Shown piece by piece: positions 55,440-64,000 of a stretch of 64,000 bases of DNA. This DNA comes from JBBSJZ01 sp041751935 (GTDB lineage Bacteria > Planctomycetota > Planctomycetia > Pirellulales > Pirellulaceae). Location of the stretch: assembly GCA_041751935.1 (NCBI GenBank), contig JBGSIA010000068.1, positions 3,478 to 67,477 on the forward strand, read 5' to 3'. The translations under genes were made by a program, and so were the position numbers. How positions within the stretch are numbered: the stretch's first letter is position 1; every line of letters begins with the position of its first letter. The notes beneath the pieces were generated by a model. That model did not search any database and had not been told where the DNA came from. It worked only from the letters and a program-made list of their open reading frames with translations.

Positions 55440-56310
55440 GGTCACCGGACGCATCCGACGTTTGGAACTGACGGCCCGTCGCGTCGTTGAAGGTTTCCTG
55501 TCGGGGATGCACCGTAGCCCATACTTTGGCCAATCCATCGAGTTTCTCCAGCACCGGCAATATACACCCGGTGATGAGATTCGACATATCGATTGGAAGG
55601 TGTACGCACGCCAAGACAAATTGGTGATTAAACAGTACGAAGAAGAAACAAACTTACGCTTGCACTTGCTCGTTGACCGGTCGCACAGCATGGCGTACGG
55701 CGATGGCGAATCAAATAAGTTTGATTACTCCGCTTCCATTGCGGCATCATTGGCTTATCTGGCCATGCGCCAGAAGGACGCCTGTGGCTTGTTCACGTTC
55801 GATACCGCTGTACGAGACACTGTGCCCGCGAAAAGCAGTCAAAACCAACTCAATCGAATTCTCGCGGCGCTCGATCGCGTTGGCGCCGATGGACGTACCG
55901 ACTTGGCTCGTGTGACAAAAGAGATCGCCCAATCAATACCGCGTCGTGGCTTGGTGGTAATCATCTCCGACCTGCTCGGTGTTGATTCACTGATCGATGG
56001 TTTGCGGGTTCTGCGCCAACGAGGTCACGATGTGGCGCTATTTCACGTGCTCCACGATGATGAACTGGATTTCACTTTCGATGGTGCGACGAAGTTCGAG
56101 GGGCTGGAGTCCGACGACTTTCTGAATTGCAACCCACGTGCGCTGCGTGAGGGTTACCTGCAAGCACTCAACGAATTCCTCGAAGACACCAAACGAGCGT
56201 GCGGTCGACTGATGATCGATTATATGCAAGTCCGCACCACCGATCCGCTGGACGCGGTTCTGGCAAAGTTCTTGTCGGTGCGCCAGTCATTACCGAAACT
56301 GAAAAGGTAG
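55408..56310 (+). CDS. DUF58 protein (VWA-like MoxR partner)
   Basis: From the ATG at 55408 (MPDSKKYLRPEV) the protein has 300 residues, overlapping the MoxR gene by 32 bases. It has the DUF58 signature GQSIEFLQHRQYTPGDEIRHIDWKVYARQDKLVIKQYEEE and a VWA-like metal site DRSHS (D-x-S-x-S), followed by GLFTFDTAV and a Rossmann-like LVVIISDLLGVDSL. No membrane segment is present. By genomic association in many bacteria it works with the MoxR ATPase and the membrane VWA proteins. An earlier in-frame start at 55357 is possible but would overlap MoxR by 83 bases. Confidence 0.92.
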   Translation: MPDSKKYLRPEVTGRIRRLELTARRVVEGFLSGMHRSPYFGQSIEFLQHRQYTPGDEIRHIDWKVYARQDKLVIKQYEEETNLRLHLLVDRSHSMAYGDGESNKFDYSASIAASLAYLAMRQKDACGLFTFDTAVRDTVPAKSSQNQLNRILAALDRVGADGRTDLARVTKEIAQSIPRRGLVVIISDLLGVDSLIDGLRVLRQRGHDVALFHVLHDDELDFTFDGATKFEGLESDDFLNCNPRALREGYLQALNEFLEDTKRACGRLMIDYMQVRTTDPLDAVLAKFLSVRQSLPKLKR

Positions 56311-56316
56311 TCACGG

Positions 56317-58734
56317 ATGTTCCTCTACCCCGCACTCACACTTGCTTTTCTTTTCGTCGCTGTACCACCCTTGGTACACTTGATCAACATGCTACGCCAC
56401 CGGCGACAACCGTGGGCGGCAATGGACTTCCTGCTTGCCAGCTACCGTAAACAAAAAAAATGGATTCGGCTGCGGCAACTGCTGCTACTGTTGTCGCGCT
56501 TAGCGCTGGCCTCGCTCCTGGTCGCGCTGCTGTGCGGTTGGACCGGCGGCGGCAAACTGCTAAGCGTATTGGGTGGACGAACGACGCATCACGTTATCAT
56601 TCTCGATGACAGCGCATCCATGGGCGATGCGTCGATCGCCTCCGGCGTTGATTCCGACGCGACTGCTTACCAACGGGCGTTGCGAGCCGTCGCCGACTTG
56701 ACGCGTCGCTTGGCGACCGAAGATGGCATCCATCAACTGACAGTGATGCGTTCCAGTCGCGCGGCGCTGGTTGTCCGCAGTGGCGCCGAGGCCGGAGACG
56801 CTGCCGCCGACTTGTCCAATCAAACGATCACCAGCGACGCTCGACTTATCAATCGCTTGATGTCCACAGCACCTTCGCCGATCCGAACCGACCTTGTTCC
56901 AGCCATTGACTTAGCGAGCGAACTACTGGTTTCCAACGATTCTGATATGCAATACCTGTACATCGCCAGTGATTTTCGGGCTCGAGATTGGTCCAACCCA
57001 GAACGATTGGCAGAGTCGTTGCGTAAACTCTCTGGGACAACAACTCAAATTCGCATGATTGATTGTGCGGCGAATCCGACAGCGAATCTGGCCATCACCG
57101 AGTTGACTCCCTCGCCCGACGTTTGGGTTGCAGGCGTGCCGGTGGTGATGACGTGCCGAGTGAAGAACTACAGTGAAACGCCCGCCAAGAACGTCACGCT
57201 TACTGGCCGTGTGATCCGCTATCCATCCACGCTTTTGTCGCCTGATCCAACGCGGCAATTTAGCGGTGAAGTTGAATCGCTGCCCACGATGTTGATCGAG
57301 TCGCTCGCCGCTGGTGAAGAGGTGACAAAGACCTTCCAAGTCTTTGTGACGGAGATTGGCACGCATGCGATTGAAATTTCGTTGCCCGAAGATGCGTTGG
57401 CAATCGACAACACTCGTGCGTGTACACTGCCGCTGTCCGATGCCGAGAAGGTACTCATCGTCGACGCTGACACCGATGCTCGCGGTGCCTATCACATCGC
57501 TTCGGTCCTGAACCCCGGCAGCCAGGTGCGAATCGGTGCAGTCCCCGACATCAAGCCGCCATCGTTCCTCCGAAACGCTACCGTCGAAACCCTTTCTGCC
57601 TACCGCGCGGTTTACTTGATTGATATACCGGAAATCAGTGAGAACGCAGCCGATACCTTATCAGAATATGTCCAACGCGGCGGTGGTTTGGCTTGGTTCC
57701 TTGGTGCCACAATCGATCGAGCGAGCTACAACAGCGTTTTGCTCAAAGGTGATCGTGAGCTACTGCCCGCCGCACTTGGTCCGAGTGAGGAGCTTGTCGA
57801 TGCCCCATCACAGTCGACACCGGATGTAGTCTTCGGCGAAGACAGCCCGTTGCTGGAACCCATCCGCAGTGCTGGTGACGCTGTGTTCTCGTTGGTCGGA
57901 CTGAGCGAATCGTGGACCATGCTGGAGGAGGCAACGACCAGTGACGAGGAGAGCTCCGAGGCTCAGCCGCGAGTCCGTGAAGTGTTACGCCGCCGCGACG
58001 GCAAACCGATTGTGACTATGCACGACTCGGGACGAGGCCGCATTGTTACCGTGTTGACGGGCATCGATGGTTCCTGGAGCAACTGGCCTGGAGATCCAAC
58101 TTTCGTTGTATTCATCCTGCAGACGAATGCGACGCTGTGGAGCGGCGCGGCGCCGTCGACTCACCGAGTTGTTGATGAGCCGTTGGTGCGACTGTTGCCC
58201 AGCGACAACTATTTGCCTGAAGCAACGTATTTCCCGGCGACCAGCGAGGCTCCGCGAATCCCGATCGATTACATCGCCTCACCCCTGCCGACTGCGAGTG
58301 GTGGAGCCCAACCTGTGCTTGCCGTCGAGATCGCGCCGCTGGAAATGGCCATCGCTGGCGCTGCGAACTTGGATGAGGTCATCAAGCCAGGAGTTAGCGA
58401 ATGGGCACTGACGCATGCCGACGGACGTGGTGAAGTGATTCCGATCGCATCCGTTATTCAACCAGGCGAAGGTGATCTGAAGCGCGCCGTTGCACCGGAA
58501 ATCCAACAGGCCTTGCTGCCAATCGAGGTACAGTTTGTTACCAGCTCGGCATGGAGTGAACAGAACCAGCCCGCTGGTAGTTCGACGTTGACACTCGTAC
58601 TGTTAGGCCTGCTTGGACTTGTGTTTGCCGGTGAACAGGTGCTGGCGTATTGGGCCAGCTATCATGCCTCACCCAGTCCTCCGATGACACTTTCTCGCGG
58701 TACCGCGACGCTGACGACCCGAGGTACACGATGA
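56317..58734 (+). CDS. BatA-type membrane protein with VWA domain
   Basis: The 805-residue protein begins with an aerotolerance BatA-type N-terminus: a membrane helix (FLYPALTLAFLFVAVPPLVH), then LINMLRHRRQPWAAMDFLL and a second helix (LLLLLSRLALASLLVALL). A VWA domain follows with metal-site DDSAS (97-101). The middle has CARDB-like beta sandwich sequence (VTCRVKNYSETPAKNVTLTG), then a glutamine-amidotransferase-like fold (ILVDADTDARGAYHIASVL through YVQRGGGLAWFLG). A C-terminal helix (LTLVLLGLLGLVFAGEQVLAYW) anchors it. It starts six bases after the DUF58 gene and overlaps the next gene by four bases (ATGA). It is the expected membrane partner of MoxR; the target process is not known. Confidence 0.88.
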   Translation: MFLYPALTLAFLFVAVPPLVHLINMLRHRRQPWAAMDFLLASYRKQKKWIRLRQLLLLLSRLALASLLVALLCGWTGGGKLLSVLGGRTTHHVIILDDSASMGDASIASGVDSDATAYQRALRAVADLTRRLATEDGIHQLTVMRSSRAALVVRSGAEAGDAAADLSNQTITSDARLINRLMSTAPSPIRTDLVPAIDLASELLVSNDSDMQYLYIASDFRARDWSNPERLAESLRKLSGTTTQIRMIDCAANPTANLAITELTPSPDVWVAGVPVVMTCRVKNYSETPAKNVTLTGRVIRYPSTLLSPDPTRQFSGEVESLPTMLIESLAAGEEVTKTFQVFVTEIGTHAIEISLPEDALAIDNTRACTLPLSDAEKVLIVDADTDARGAYHIASVLNPGSQVRIGAVPDIKPPSFLRNATVETLSAYRAVYLIDIPEISENAADTLSEYVQRGGGLAWFLGATIDRASYNSVLLKGDRELLPAALGPSEELVDAPSQSTPDVVFGEDSPLLEPIRSAGDAVFSLVGLSESWTMLEEATTSDEESSEAQPRVREVLRRRDGKPIVTMHDSGRGRIVTVLTGIDGSWSNWPGDPTFVVFILQTNATLWSGAAPSTHRVVDEPLVRLLPSDNYLPEATYFPATSEAPRIPIDYIASPLPTASGGAQPVLAVEIAPLEMAIAGAANLDEVIKPGVSEWALTHADGRGEVIPIASVIQPGEGDLKRAVAPEIQQALLPIEVQFVTSSAWSEQNQPAGSSTLTLVLLGLLGLVFAGEQVLAYWASYHASPSPPMTLSRGTATLTTRGTR

Positions 58735-61487
58735 ACGAGATGATGACCACAGACATGTTGGGTGAAGCCGCTGGCGGTGATCGGCAAATCATTTACGAAT
58801 TCACGCGAGCCTCGCAACTCGAGGGTTGGTGGGTGTGGGCGATGTTGGTCGGTTCGTTGGCGGTGCTCGTGATCGCGGCCGTGCGACTGTATCGCCGCGA
58901 CACAATGGAACTGCCGCCATCCGTTCGCTGGACGTTGACCGGGTTGCGAATCGTCGCCATCTTTGCGCTCGTGTTTTTCTTTTTTGATTTGCAACGCAGG
59001 ACCCAGCGGCTGATAACTCGACCCAGTGAAGTTGTCGTCCTCGTCGACGCAAGCCAAAGCATGTCGCTGCCAGCAGCAATATCAGGAGTCGCTCAAAGTC
59101 GCTCCGAGCGAGTAGCCGACATGCTTGGCGAGACCAGCCTGCTGCGGGAACTCGCCTCCGATCATCGTGTCAGTGTGTATGCGTTCGATGAGGCTGCGGA
59201 ACCGCGATTGCTGGAAACTCACGATGGCAGTCCCGACAATGGATCAGCGAGTGAATCCAGCGTCCAGCAATCCGTTCAGTCACCCTCGGTCGTTTTCGGA
59301 CTGGCTCTCGTCGCCCTGGCACTTACTATCGGATTCGTCTCGTTGCTGATTGGTGCCAGTGGACGGGGTGCCGACGTCGGTCCGTTTTTGATTGTTTCAG
59401 CACTCACCCTTGCGGTCGGAATCGTGACCGCGGGCACGATTTATGCGATGCGAACTCAATCGACGCTCGCTGAGTTGGTAGGTTTTTCTCAACCAAGTCC
59501 TGCTCTGATCAATTCCGAGGACGCGATGCAACCGGATGCACCGGAGCCTGTGCGAGTGACGGACTGGGGCGATGCGATCGCCGCTGCCGGTGCCCAGAGC
59601 CGTATCGGCGACGCTATCCGCAACGTGTTGGCCGAACACGATCCTTCGACTCTTGCTGGCATTGTCGTGATCACCGATGGCCAGAATAACGGGGGTATTG
59701 ATGCCAGCGTTGCCGTTGCTGCTGCTCGGCGGAGCGAGGTTGCCTTGTACCCAGTCGGCATCGGCAGTAGCGAAGCACCAACGAACGTGCGAGTCGTCGA
59801 CTTGGACGCGCCCCGCCGTGTCTATCCAGGCGACAAGTTCGCCATTTCAGCCGTGCTGCAAGCAAGCGGCCCAAAAACGCTGAAAGTCGAAGTACAGTTG
59901 CTCGACGGACTGGACACAACCGACGGTAAACAAGGCACTGTCCCAGGCGAAGTCATCGATAGTCAAACAGTCGACGTTGCCAGTGACGGGACCCTTTCAG
60001 GTATTCGCTTCGAGATCGAGCCGGAGACCGTTGGCCGACGGCGATTAGCAGTTCGCGTTGTCGCTCCGGCCGAAGATCGGAACCAGGAAGACGATCTTCG
60101 CGATGCGCGATACGAGGTCGTTTCGAGAAAGTTGCGCGTGCTCGCGATTGCCGGTGGCCCGACGCGCGAATACCAGTTCGTTCGCAACTTGTTGTTCCGT
60201 GACGAGTCCGTGGAGCTAGATGTTTGGTTGCAAACGGGTCAAAGCGGTATCAGCCAAGATGCGCATGCGATACTCACTGAGTTTCCAAAGTCAGCAGAAC
60301 AATTATTTGAGTACGATGCGATCGTGGGGTTCGATCCCGATTGGACGGCGATTTCCGCCGATGCCCTGCAGACGTTAGATCGTTGGTTGTCGCAACAGGC
60401 TGGCGGAATGATCTTGGTCGCCGGACCCGTTTATCATCCCCAATGGACCAAACTGCGCACCGACCCGCGTGTGTCGATCATCAGCGGCTTCTTTCCGGTA
60501 AACTTGTCGACTCGCGGCCCGCTGTTGGACGGCGGACGTCAAGGTGGCGAGAACGCATGGCCATTTAAGTTTACGCCCGAAGCGCGACGAGCAGAATTCT
60601 TGTGGATCGACCAGACACCGGAACAGAGCTTCTCAGCCTGGGAAGAATTCGGCGGCGTCTATGACTTTGTCGGCGTCAAAAGTGCCAAGCCAGCGGCCAA
60701 AGTGTATGCGTATTTCTCTGATCCGACGACAGAAATCGGCGGCAATTTGCCTGTCTATCTCGCGTCACAGTTTTATGGCGCTGGTCGCGTCTACTTTCAA
60801 GCCAGCGGCGAGATGTGGCGGCTTCGCGGTGTCAGCGATGCCCTGTTTGATAGCTACTGGACCAAGCTGGTGCGGTGGGTAAGCGAAGGCCGGTTGCTCC
60901 GCGACAGCAACCGCGGTGTGCTGCTTGTTGACAATACGCGAGCGATGGTCGGCGACACGATCTCAGTCCGCGCGGTGCTGACTGACGAGCAATTCGAACC
61001 ACTCGATGTTGCCGAGGTACCTGCAAAACTGTTGGCCCCAGGTGGTCGTATCGAAGACATCAAGCTATTGCCCCTCAAGGGTGAACCCCGTGCTGGTACC
61101 TACGGTGGACGATTCATCGTTCGCGAAGCGGGCAGCTTCGAAATTCGCTTGACACTTGGTGATGCGTTGGATGAGCAAGTGTTGCGACAGAGCGTTCAAG
61201 TACGACTGCCGACCGTGGAACTCGAACGCCCTCGACGCAATGACGAGGAACTGTCGCAAATTGCCACCATGAGCGGCGGCAAGTATTTACCACTAGATGA
61301 CGATGTGACCGAATCGTCCATTGCCAAAGAGCTTGTTGCAACGATTCGGCCACAACCGCAAACAACCGTCTTGCCAGGAACACCCGACCGCGATTTCAGT
61401 AGCCGTCGCAATGCGGTATTGATGTGGTTGATCGCGTCGCTGATCACCTTCGAGTGGGTAACACGACGACTACACCGCTTGGCTTAA
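58731..61487 (+). CDS. Membrane VWA-domain protein with transmembrane insertion
   Basis: From the ATG at 58731 (GAGG seven bases before, ATGA overlap) it has 918 residues. Two membrane helices near the N-terminus (about 36-58 and 68-88) precede a VWA start VVLVDASQSM (Asp106). The VWA domain is then interrupted by about 190 residues that contain two more strong membrane helices (about 187-208 and 216-240). It resumes with GIVVITDGQNNGGIDASVAV and PVGIGSSEAPTNV. Further beta-rich and amidotransferase-like segments follow (YDAIVGFDPDW, WLSQQAGGMILVAGPVY), and a last helix (AVLMWLIASLITFEWV). It is the last gene of the MoxR operon and resembles planctomycete VWA proteins of the same operons. Confidence 0.85.
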   Translation: MNEMMTTDMLGEAAGGDRQIIYEFTRASQLEGWWVWAMLVGSLAVLVIAAVRLYRRDTMELPPSVRWTLTGLRIVAIFALVFFFFDLQRRTQRLITRPSEVVVLVDASQSMSLPAAISGVAQSRSERVADMLGETSLLRELASDHRVSVYAFDEAAEPRLLETHDGSPDNGSASESSVQQSVQSPSVVFGLALVALALTIGFVSLLIGASGRGADVGPFLIVSALTLAVGIVTAGTIYAMRTQSTLAELVGFSQPSPALINSEDAMQPDAPEPVRVTDWGDAIAAAGAQSRIGDAIRNVLAEHDPSTLAGIVVITDGQNNGGIDASVAVAAARRSEVALYPVGIGSSEAPTNVRVVDLDAPRRVYPGDKFAISAVLQASGPKTLKVEVQLLDGLDTTDGKQGTVPGEVIDSQTVDVASDGTLSGIRFEIEPETVGRRRLAVRVVAPAEDRNQEDDLRDARYEVVSRKLRVLAIAGGPTREYQFVRNLLFRDESVELDVWLQTGQSGISQDAHAILTEFPKSAEQLFEYDAIVGFDPDWTAISADALQTLDRWLSQQAGGMILVAGPVYHPQWTKLRTDPRVSIISGFFPVNLSTRGPLLDGGRQGGENAWPFKFTPEARRAEFLWIDQTPEQSFSAWEEFGGVYDFVGVKSAKPAAKVYAYFSDPTTEIGGNLPVYLASQFYGAGRVYFQASGEMWRLRGVSDALFDSYWTKLVRWVSEGRLLRDSNRGVLLVDNTRAMVGDTISVRAVLTDEQFEPLDVAEVPAKLLAPGGRIEDIKLLPLKGEPRAGTYGGRFIVREAGSFEIRLTLGDALDEQVLRQSVQVRLPTVELERPRRNDEELSQIATMSGGKYLPLDDDVTESSIAKELVATIRPQPQTTVLPGTPDRDFSSRRNAVLMWLIASLITFEWVTRRLHRLA

Positions 61488-61508
61488 CTGGAATAACCAT
61501 TTCCAGTT
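61486..61508 (+). terminator. Possible weak terminator hairpin after the MoxR operon
   Basis: AACTGGAA and TTCCAGTT form a perfect 8-bp stem with a 7-base loop, beginning inside the stop codon of the last operon gene. No T-run follows directly, so it may be a processing or attenuation hairpin rather than a true intrinsic terminator. Confidence 0.4.
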
Positions 61509-61584
61509 CATCGGCAATTTAGCAAGCTGATTCTGGTGCTGCTTATTTTTTTCAATGAGGGATCGGAAATCCACGGGACAAACA

Positions 61585-62556
61585 ATGAATCAACGGAATG
61601 GCCTGTTTGTTTTAATACTGCTTTCTTGCTGTTTTAATAGTAACGCTCAGCTTTTTGGCGCGCTGATCGGGATCACTGGCGGCCATGGTGTTGAATCCGT
61701 TTTGTACGAGATTGATCCCATCACAGGTACCGTGACACGGGAAATCGGTAGCACGGGTCTATTCAACATCGGCGGCTTAGCGATCGACCCCATCACGGGA
61801 GACTACTTTGCCCATCAAAACAATTTGCCCTCCGATTCCGGACGTTTGTATCGAATCGATCCCGACACCTTGAATGCTACAGAGTTGGGTGAAACGCACA
61901 TCAGCGCCGATGATCTTACGTTTTCTGCCGACGGCAATCTTTACGGATGGATGACATTTCATGACGGCAGTTTGTTCGACAATTCGATTATTGATGAACT
62001 GGTAACCTTCAATCGAGTGAACGGAAACGCGTCAATTGTTGGCAGTTCTGAACTGTTAATGTTTGAGAACGGGATGGGGTTCGACCAACAAGGCAATCTC
62101 TTTCTCAAAGGAATCAATGGAACTCATATAGGCAACGGAGTTTACGAATACCATAGTCAAATCCTTCGATTCGATCCCGACTCTGCAGCGGTGCTGCAAA
62201 CAATTCCACTATACGATGCTTCCAACAACCTCGATATTTATCCCCGTGATGTCCTAGCATTCGACGGTTCGAATCAAGCCTTCACCATTTCGCGGTTTTA
62301 CAACGAAAACGATCCATTCAATCCTGAGTTTGAAGGCGCATTTTTACAGCGTATCGACTTGATCACTGGCGCCGTAACGACGATTGGTGGCAATCTAGGG
62401 CTTGAAATAACGGCGCTGGCATTTACCGCCAACGTAACCGCAGTCCCCGAACCTGGGCATTTTCAATTAGTGTTTATTATTTTGGCCGTCGGACTCGTGT
62501 TGGGACGCCGTAAGGAACGTGGGATTATCCACTTCAATTGCTTCACTTACCGATAA
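61585..62556 (+). CDS. PEP-CTERM sorted secreted protein
   Basis: From the ATG at 61585 (GGGA upstream) the protein has 323 residues. A signal peptide (NGLFVLILLSCCFNSNA) is followed by beta-propeller-like repeats (LYEIDPITGTVTREIG, LYRIDPDTLNATELG, LQRIDLITGAVTTIG), and the C-terminus has the sorting signal VPEPGHFQLVFIILAVGLVLGRRKE. PEP-CTERM proteins are processed by an exosortase and go to the cell surface or matrix. No exosortase gene is in the window. An additional 14 residues follow the basic cluster (IIHFNCFTYR at the end), which is longer than usual. The frame is open to 61555, which would add ten residues before the signal peptide. Confidence 0.85.
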   Translation: MNQRNGLFVLILLSCCFNSNAQLFGALIGITGGHGVESVLYEIDPITGTVTREIGSTGLFNIGGLAIDPITGDYFAHQNNLPSDSGRLYRIDPDTLNATELGETHISADDLTFSADGNLYGWMTFHDGSLFDNSIIDELVTFNRVNGNASIVGSSELLMFENGMGFDQQGNLFLKGINGTHIGNGVYEYHSQILRFDPDSAAVLQTIPLYDASNNLDIYPRDVLAFDGSNQAFTISRFYNENDPFNPEFEGAFLQRIDLITGAVTTIGGNLGLEITALAFTANVTAVPEPGHFQLVFIILAVGLVLGRRKERGIIHFNCFTYR

Positions 62557-62588
62557 CGCGTTGCTAATACGCATCGGGGCGTTGTGTG

Positions 62589-63839
62589 TCATTCACCCTT
62601 AGTCGATTCCAACATCCGATCCAGGGGACTGGTCACGGCAATCCCAGGTCGATTCATTACATGCAGATACGTCATCGTCGTCGATACATCCGCATGACCC
62701 ATCAATTCTTGCACCGTCCGAATGTCCGAACCTGACTCTAATAAGTGCGTCGCAAAACTGTGCCTGAGCGAATGCGGCACCGCGTTCTTCGCACACCCTG
62801 TTGCCGCCAACGCCTTGCTGAATGGTTTTGCTAAAAAATCCTCGCTCACATGATGACGCCAATACTTTCCCGAACGAGGATCCATTCGCGTACGCGATGA
62901 CGCAAACAACCATTGCCAACCAAACTTACGAGCCTCATTCGGGTACTTCCGCGCCAGCGCATCTGGCAAAAATACCTCGCCCTCGCCCATCTCCAAATCT
63001 CGCCGATGTCGACGACGGCACGCCTCGATCTGCTCCAAAATCTCCCCACGCACGTGACGCGGCAACACCGTAATTCGATCTTTCTCTCCCTTGCCATCAC
63101 GAACCAGAATCGTCCCCTCGTCAATCTGCATATCCTTGATCCTCAGCCGCCGACATTCCTTGTGACGCAAACCGCTGCCATAAATCAAATCAAACATCAA
63201 CCGCTTCATACCCGAGAGTTCCGCTCGAATCGCCGCCACCTCAGCTTGCGTCAGCACCACTGGCAACGACTTCGGTTTTGTCGCATTACTGTGATCCAAG
63301 AATCCCAACTCACGTCCCACCACTTCCTGAAACAAAAACAAGAGCGCCGACTTCGCCTGTGTCAGCGTACTCGCCGCTACGCCACCCTCCGGATTCATCA
63401 CCAACGAGTTTAAAAAGTCACGCACCTGAACATCACCCAAGCTCTCGATCTCCGCACCTGAGTTTGCGTCCAGGAAACGCTGCGCCCAGCCCACGTATGC
63501 TTTCTCTGTGTCATACTTGTACCGCCGCCGTCGCAAGGTTTGGCGCATTTGAATCAACAGCGGATGCTCGTTGGGGTCATAATGATTCTCACGAGCCGCT
63601 GCCGCCCCGTCGCCGCGCCGGTCAGCTTCCGCAAGATCCGCCAGCTTCGTAATAATCGTCTGAATCTCGTCTCGTATTTCCCCAACCAACATCCGCTGAT
63701 ACCTCCCCGCGGAAACGGCCGCCTGATGCCGCTGCCACGGCGCCACCCCGTTGTCACGCATCGACCGCAAAAACTTGATCAACGACTCCGACTCAATTTC
63801 CAAGGTCTCAGTACGCGACTTTCCAAAGAAGTCGAACAT
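62589..63839 (-). CDS. intI: Integron integrase (IntI-type tyrosine recombinase)
   Basis: The protein (416 residues from the ATG at 63839; GTG 63857 also possible) has all tyrosine-recombinase residues, numbered from the GTG: Arg231 (GSGLRHKECRRL), His362 and Arg365 (HSLRHSFATHLL), His388 (GHADVSTTMTY) and Tyr397. It also holds the segment unique to integron integrases (ALARKYPNEARKFGWQWLF through DPRSGKYWRHHV, about 300-337), and the VTSPLDRM end. An extra N-terminal part of about 90 residues precedes the usual start (HPLLIQMRQTLRRRRY). GGTGGA lies eight bases before the ATG. An IS66-like end begins 23 bases upstream of the ATG, so the native promoter and any attI site there are cut off. No attC site was found. 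Confidence 0.92.
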   Translation of the reverse strand: MFDFFGKSRTETLEIESESLIKFLRSMRDNGVAPWQRHQAAVSAGRYQRMLVGEIRDEIQTIITKLADLAEADRRGDGAAAARENHYDPNEHPLLIQMRQTLRRRRYKYDTEKAYVGWAQRFLDANSGAEIESLGDVQVRDFLNSLVMNPEGGVAASTLTQAKSALLFLFQEVVGRELGFLDHSNATKPKSLPVVLTQAEVAAIRAELSGMKRLMFDLIYGSGLRHKECRRLRIKDMQIDEGTILVRDGKGEKDRITVLPRHVRGEILEQIEACRRRHRRDLEMGEGEVFLPDALARKYPNEARKFGWQWLFASSRTRMDPRSGKYWRHHVSEDFLAKPFSKALAATGCAKNAVPHSLRHSFATHLLESGSDIRTVQELMGHADVSTTMTYLHVMNRPGIAVTSPLDRMLESTKGE

Positions 63840-63861
63840 TCGCACGATCCACCGCACCGAC

Positions 63862-64000
63862 GTAAGCGTTCGGCGGGGGGATGAGATTTTGGTTGGTTAG
63901 TTTGTTGGGTTTTCCCGAATCCCAGGAGGCAACCATGCCACACTCTGCCGCTTCTGTTCGCCGTCAACTTTGGATCGCTCGGATGCAGCGTTATCGCGAC
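63862..64000 (+). mobile_element. Left end of an IS66-family-like element (continues out of window)
   Basis: The sequence GTAAGCGTTCGGCGGGGGG at 63862 matches the GTAA-type ends I know for IS66-family terminal inverted repeats. A gene start resembling the IS66 accessory protein TnpA follows at 63934. The element is cut by the end of the window, so the right end, the target duplication (expected 8 bp, here GCACCGAC at 63854-63861 if right) and the remaining transposase genes cannot be seen. Confidence 0.6.
63934..64000 (+). CDS. IS66 accessory protein TnpA-like, N-terminal part only
   Basis: An ATG with a strong ribosome-binding site (AGGAGG five bases before) starts MPHSAASVRRQLWIARMQRY and stays open to the window edge (22 codons). 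The pattern of a WxxRMxRY helix just after the start recalls the small helix-turn-helix TnpA protein of IS66-family elements, the first of their usual three genes. It is too short for a firm call. Confidence 0.55.

Noticed and set aside
62557..62588. AACGCGTT palindrome between the PEP-CTERM and integrase genes as an attC site
   Set aside because: No paired R/L boxes or long imperfect stem could be found, and the cassette side of an integrase is normally the other one.
63862..63880. AAGCGTTCGGC near the integrase read as an attI/attC core site
   Set aside because: The core should read GTTRRRY, and C at the fourth base breaks it; the GTAAGCG start fits an IS66 inverted repeat better, and a TnpA-like start follows.

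Overview
The window looks like chromosome of a planctomycete, most likely of the Rhodopirellula/Pirellulaceae type. The signs are a 26-kb gene for a giant secreted protein with a planctomycete LEPR-XLL-like N-terminal motif (LEARQLL), sulfatases, a PEP-CTERM protein, an Lpg1974-like outer-membrane protein, a Pro/Tyr-rich secreted protein with a CDWLFGRP-type start, a MoxR/DUF58/VWA operon, a bacterial alpha-2-macroglobulin, a fused AroD-AroE enzyme and an integron-type integrase. All assignments come from reading motifs; no database search was run.

Layout. 1-1.5 kb: a PAS-AraC regulator (+) and a RegA/ActR-type response regulator (-). 1.6-1.9 kb: a compact promoter-hairpins-microORF-terminator unit (-) that I cannot match to anything known. 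2-5 kb: valyl-tRNA synthetase (-). 5.3-10 kb: an Mrp/Pha cation/proton antiporter cluster (fused A+B, C, D; no E, F, G). 10-36.3 kb: one minus-strand reading frame of about 8,750 codons, with an adhesin-like repeat body and an RTX-type calcium-binding C-terminal part. 36.5-40.7 kb: outer-membrane protein, FkbM methyltransferase, GNAT acetyltransferase, AroDE. 40.9-48.2 kb: a PQQ-type beta-propeller and an alpha-2-macroglobulin. 48.2-52 kb: a sulfatase island with two intact sulfatases, a shrunken sulfatase remnant at its 3' end and a 5'-truncated regulator-like remnant at its 5' end. 52-54 kb: the Pro/Tyr-rich secreted protein with three hexapeptide tandem repeats. 54.4-61.5 kb: a tightly packed MoxR-DUF58-VWA-VWA operon. 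61.6-62.6 kb: PEP-CTERM protein. 62.6 kb to the end: an integron integrase whose 5' side is abutted by the left end of an IS66-like element that runs out of the window.

How genes work together. The antiporter genes and the MoxR operon are clear co-transcribed units (short gaps, TAATG or ATGA overlaps). The sulfatases would act on exported sulfated polysaccharide and need a formylglycine-generating enzyme from elsewhere. The giant protein, porin-like protein, alpha-2-macroglobulin, propeller and PEP-CTERM protein all have export signals and make this a cell-surface-rich stretch. No tRNA, rRNA or CRISPR array was seen.
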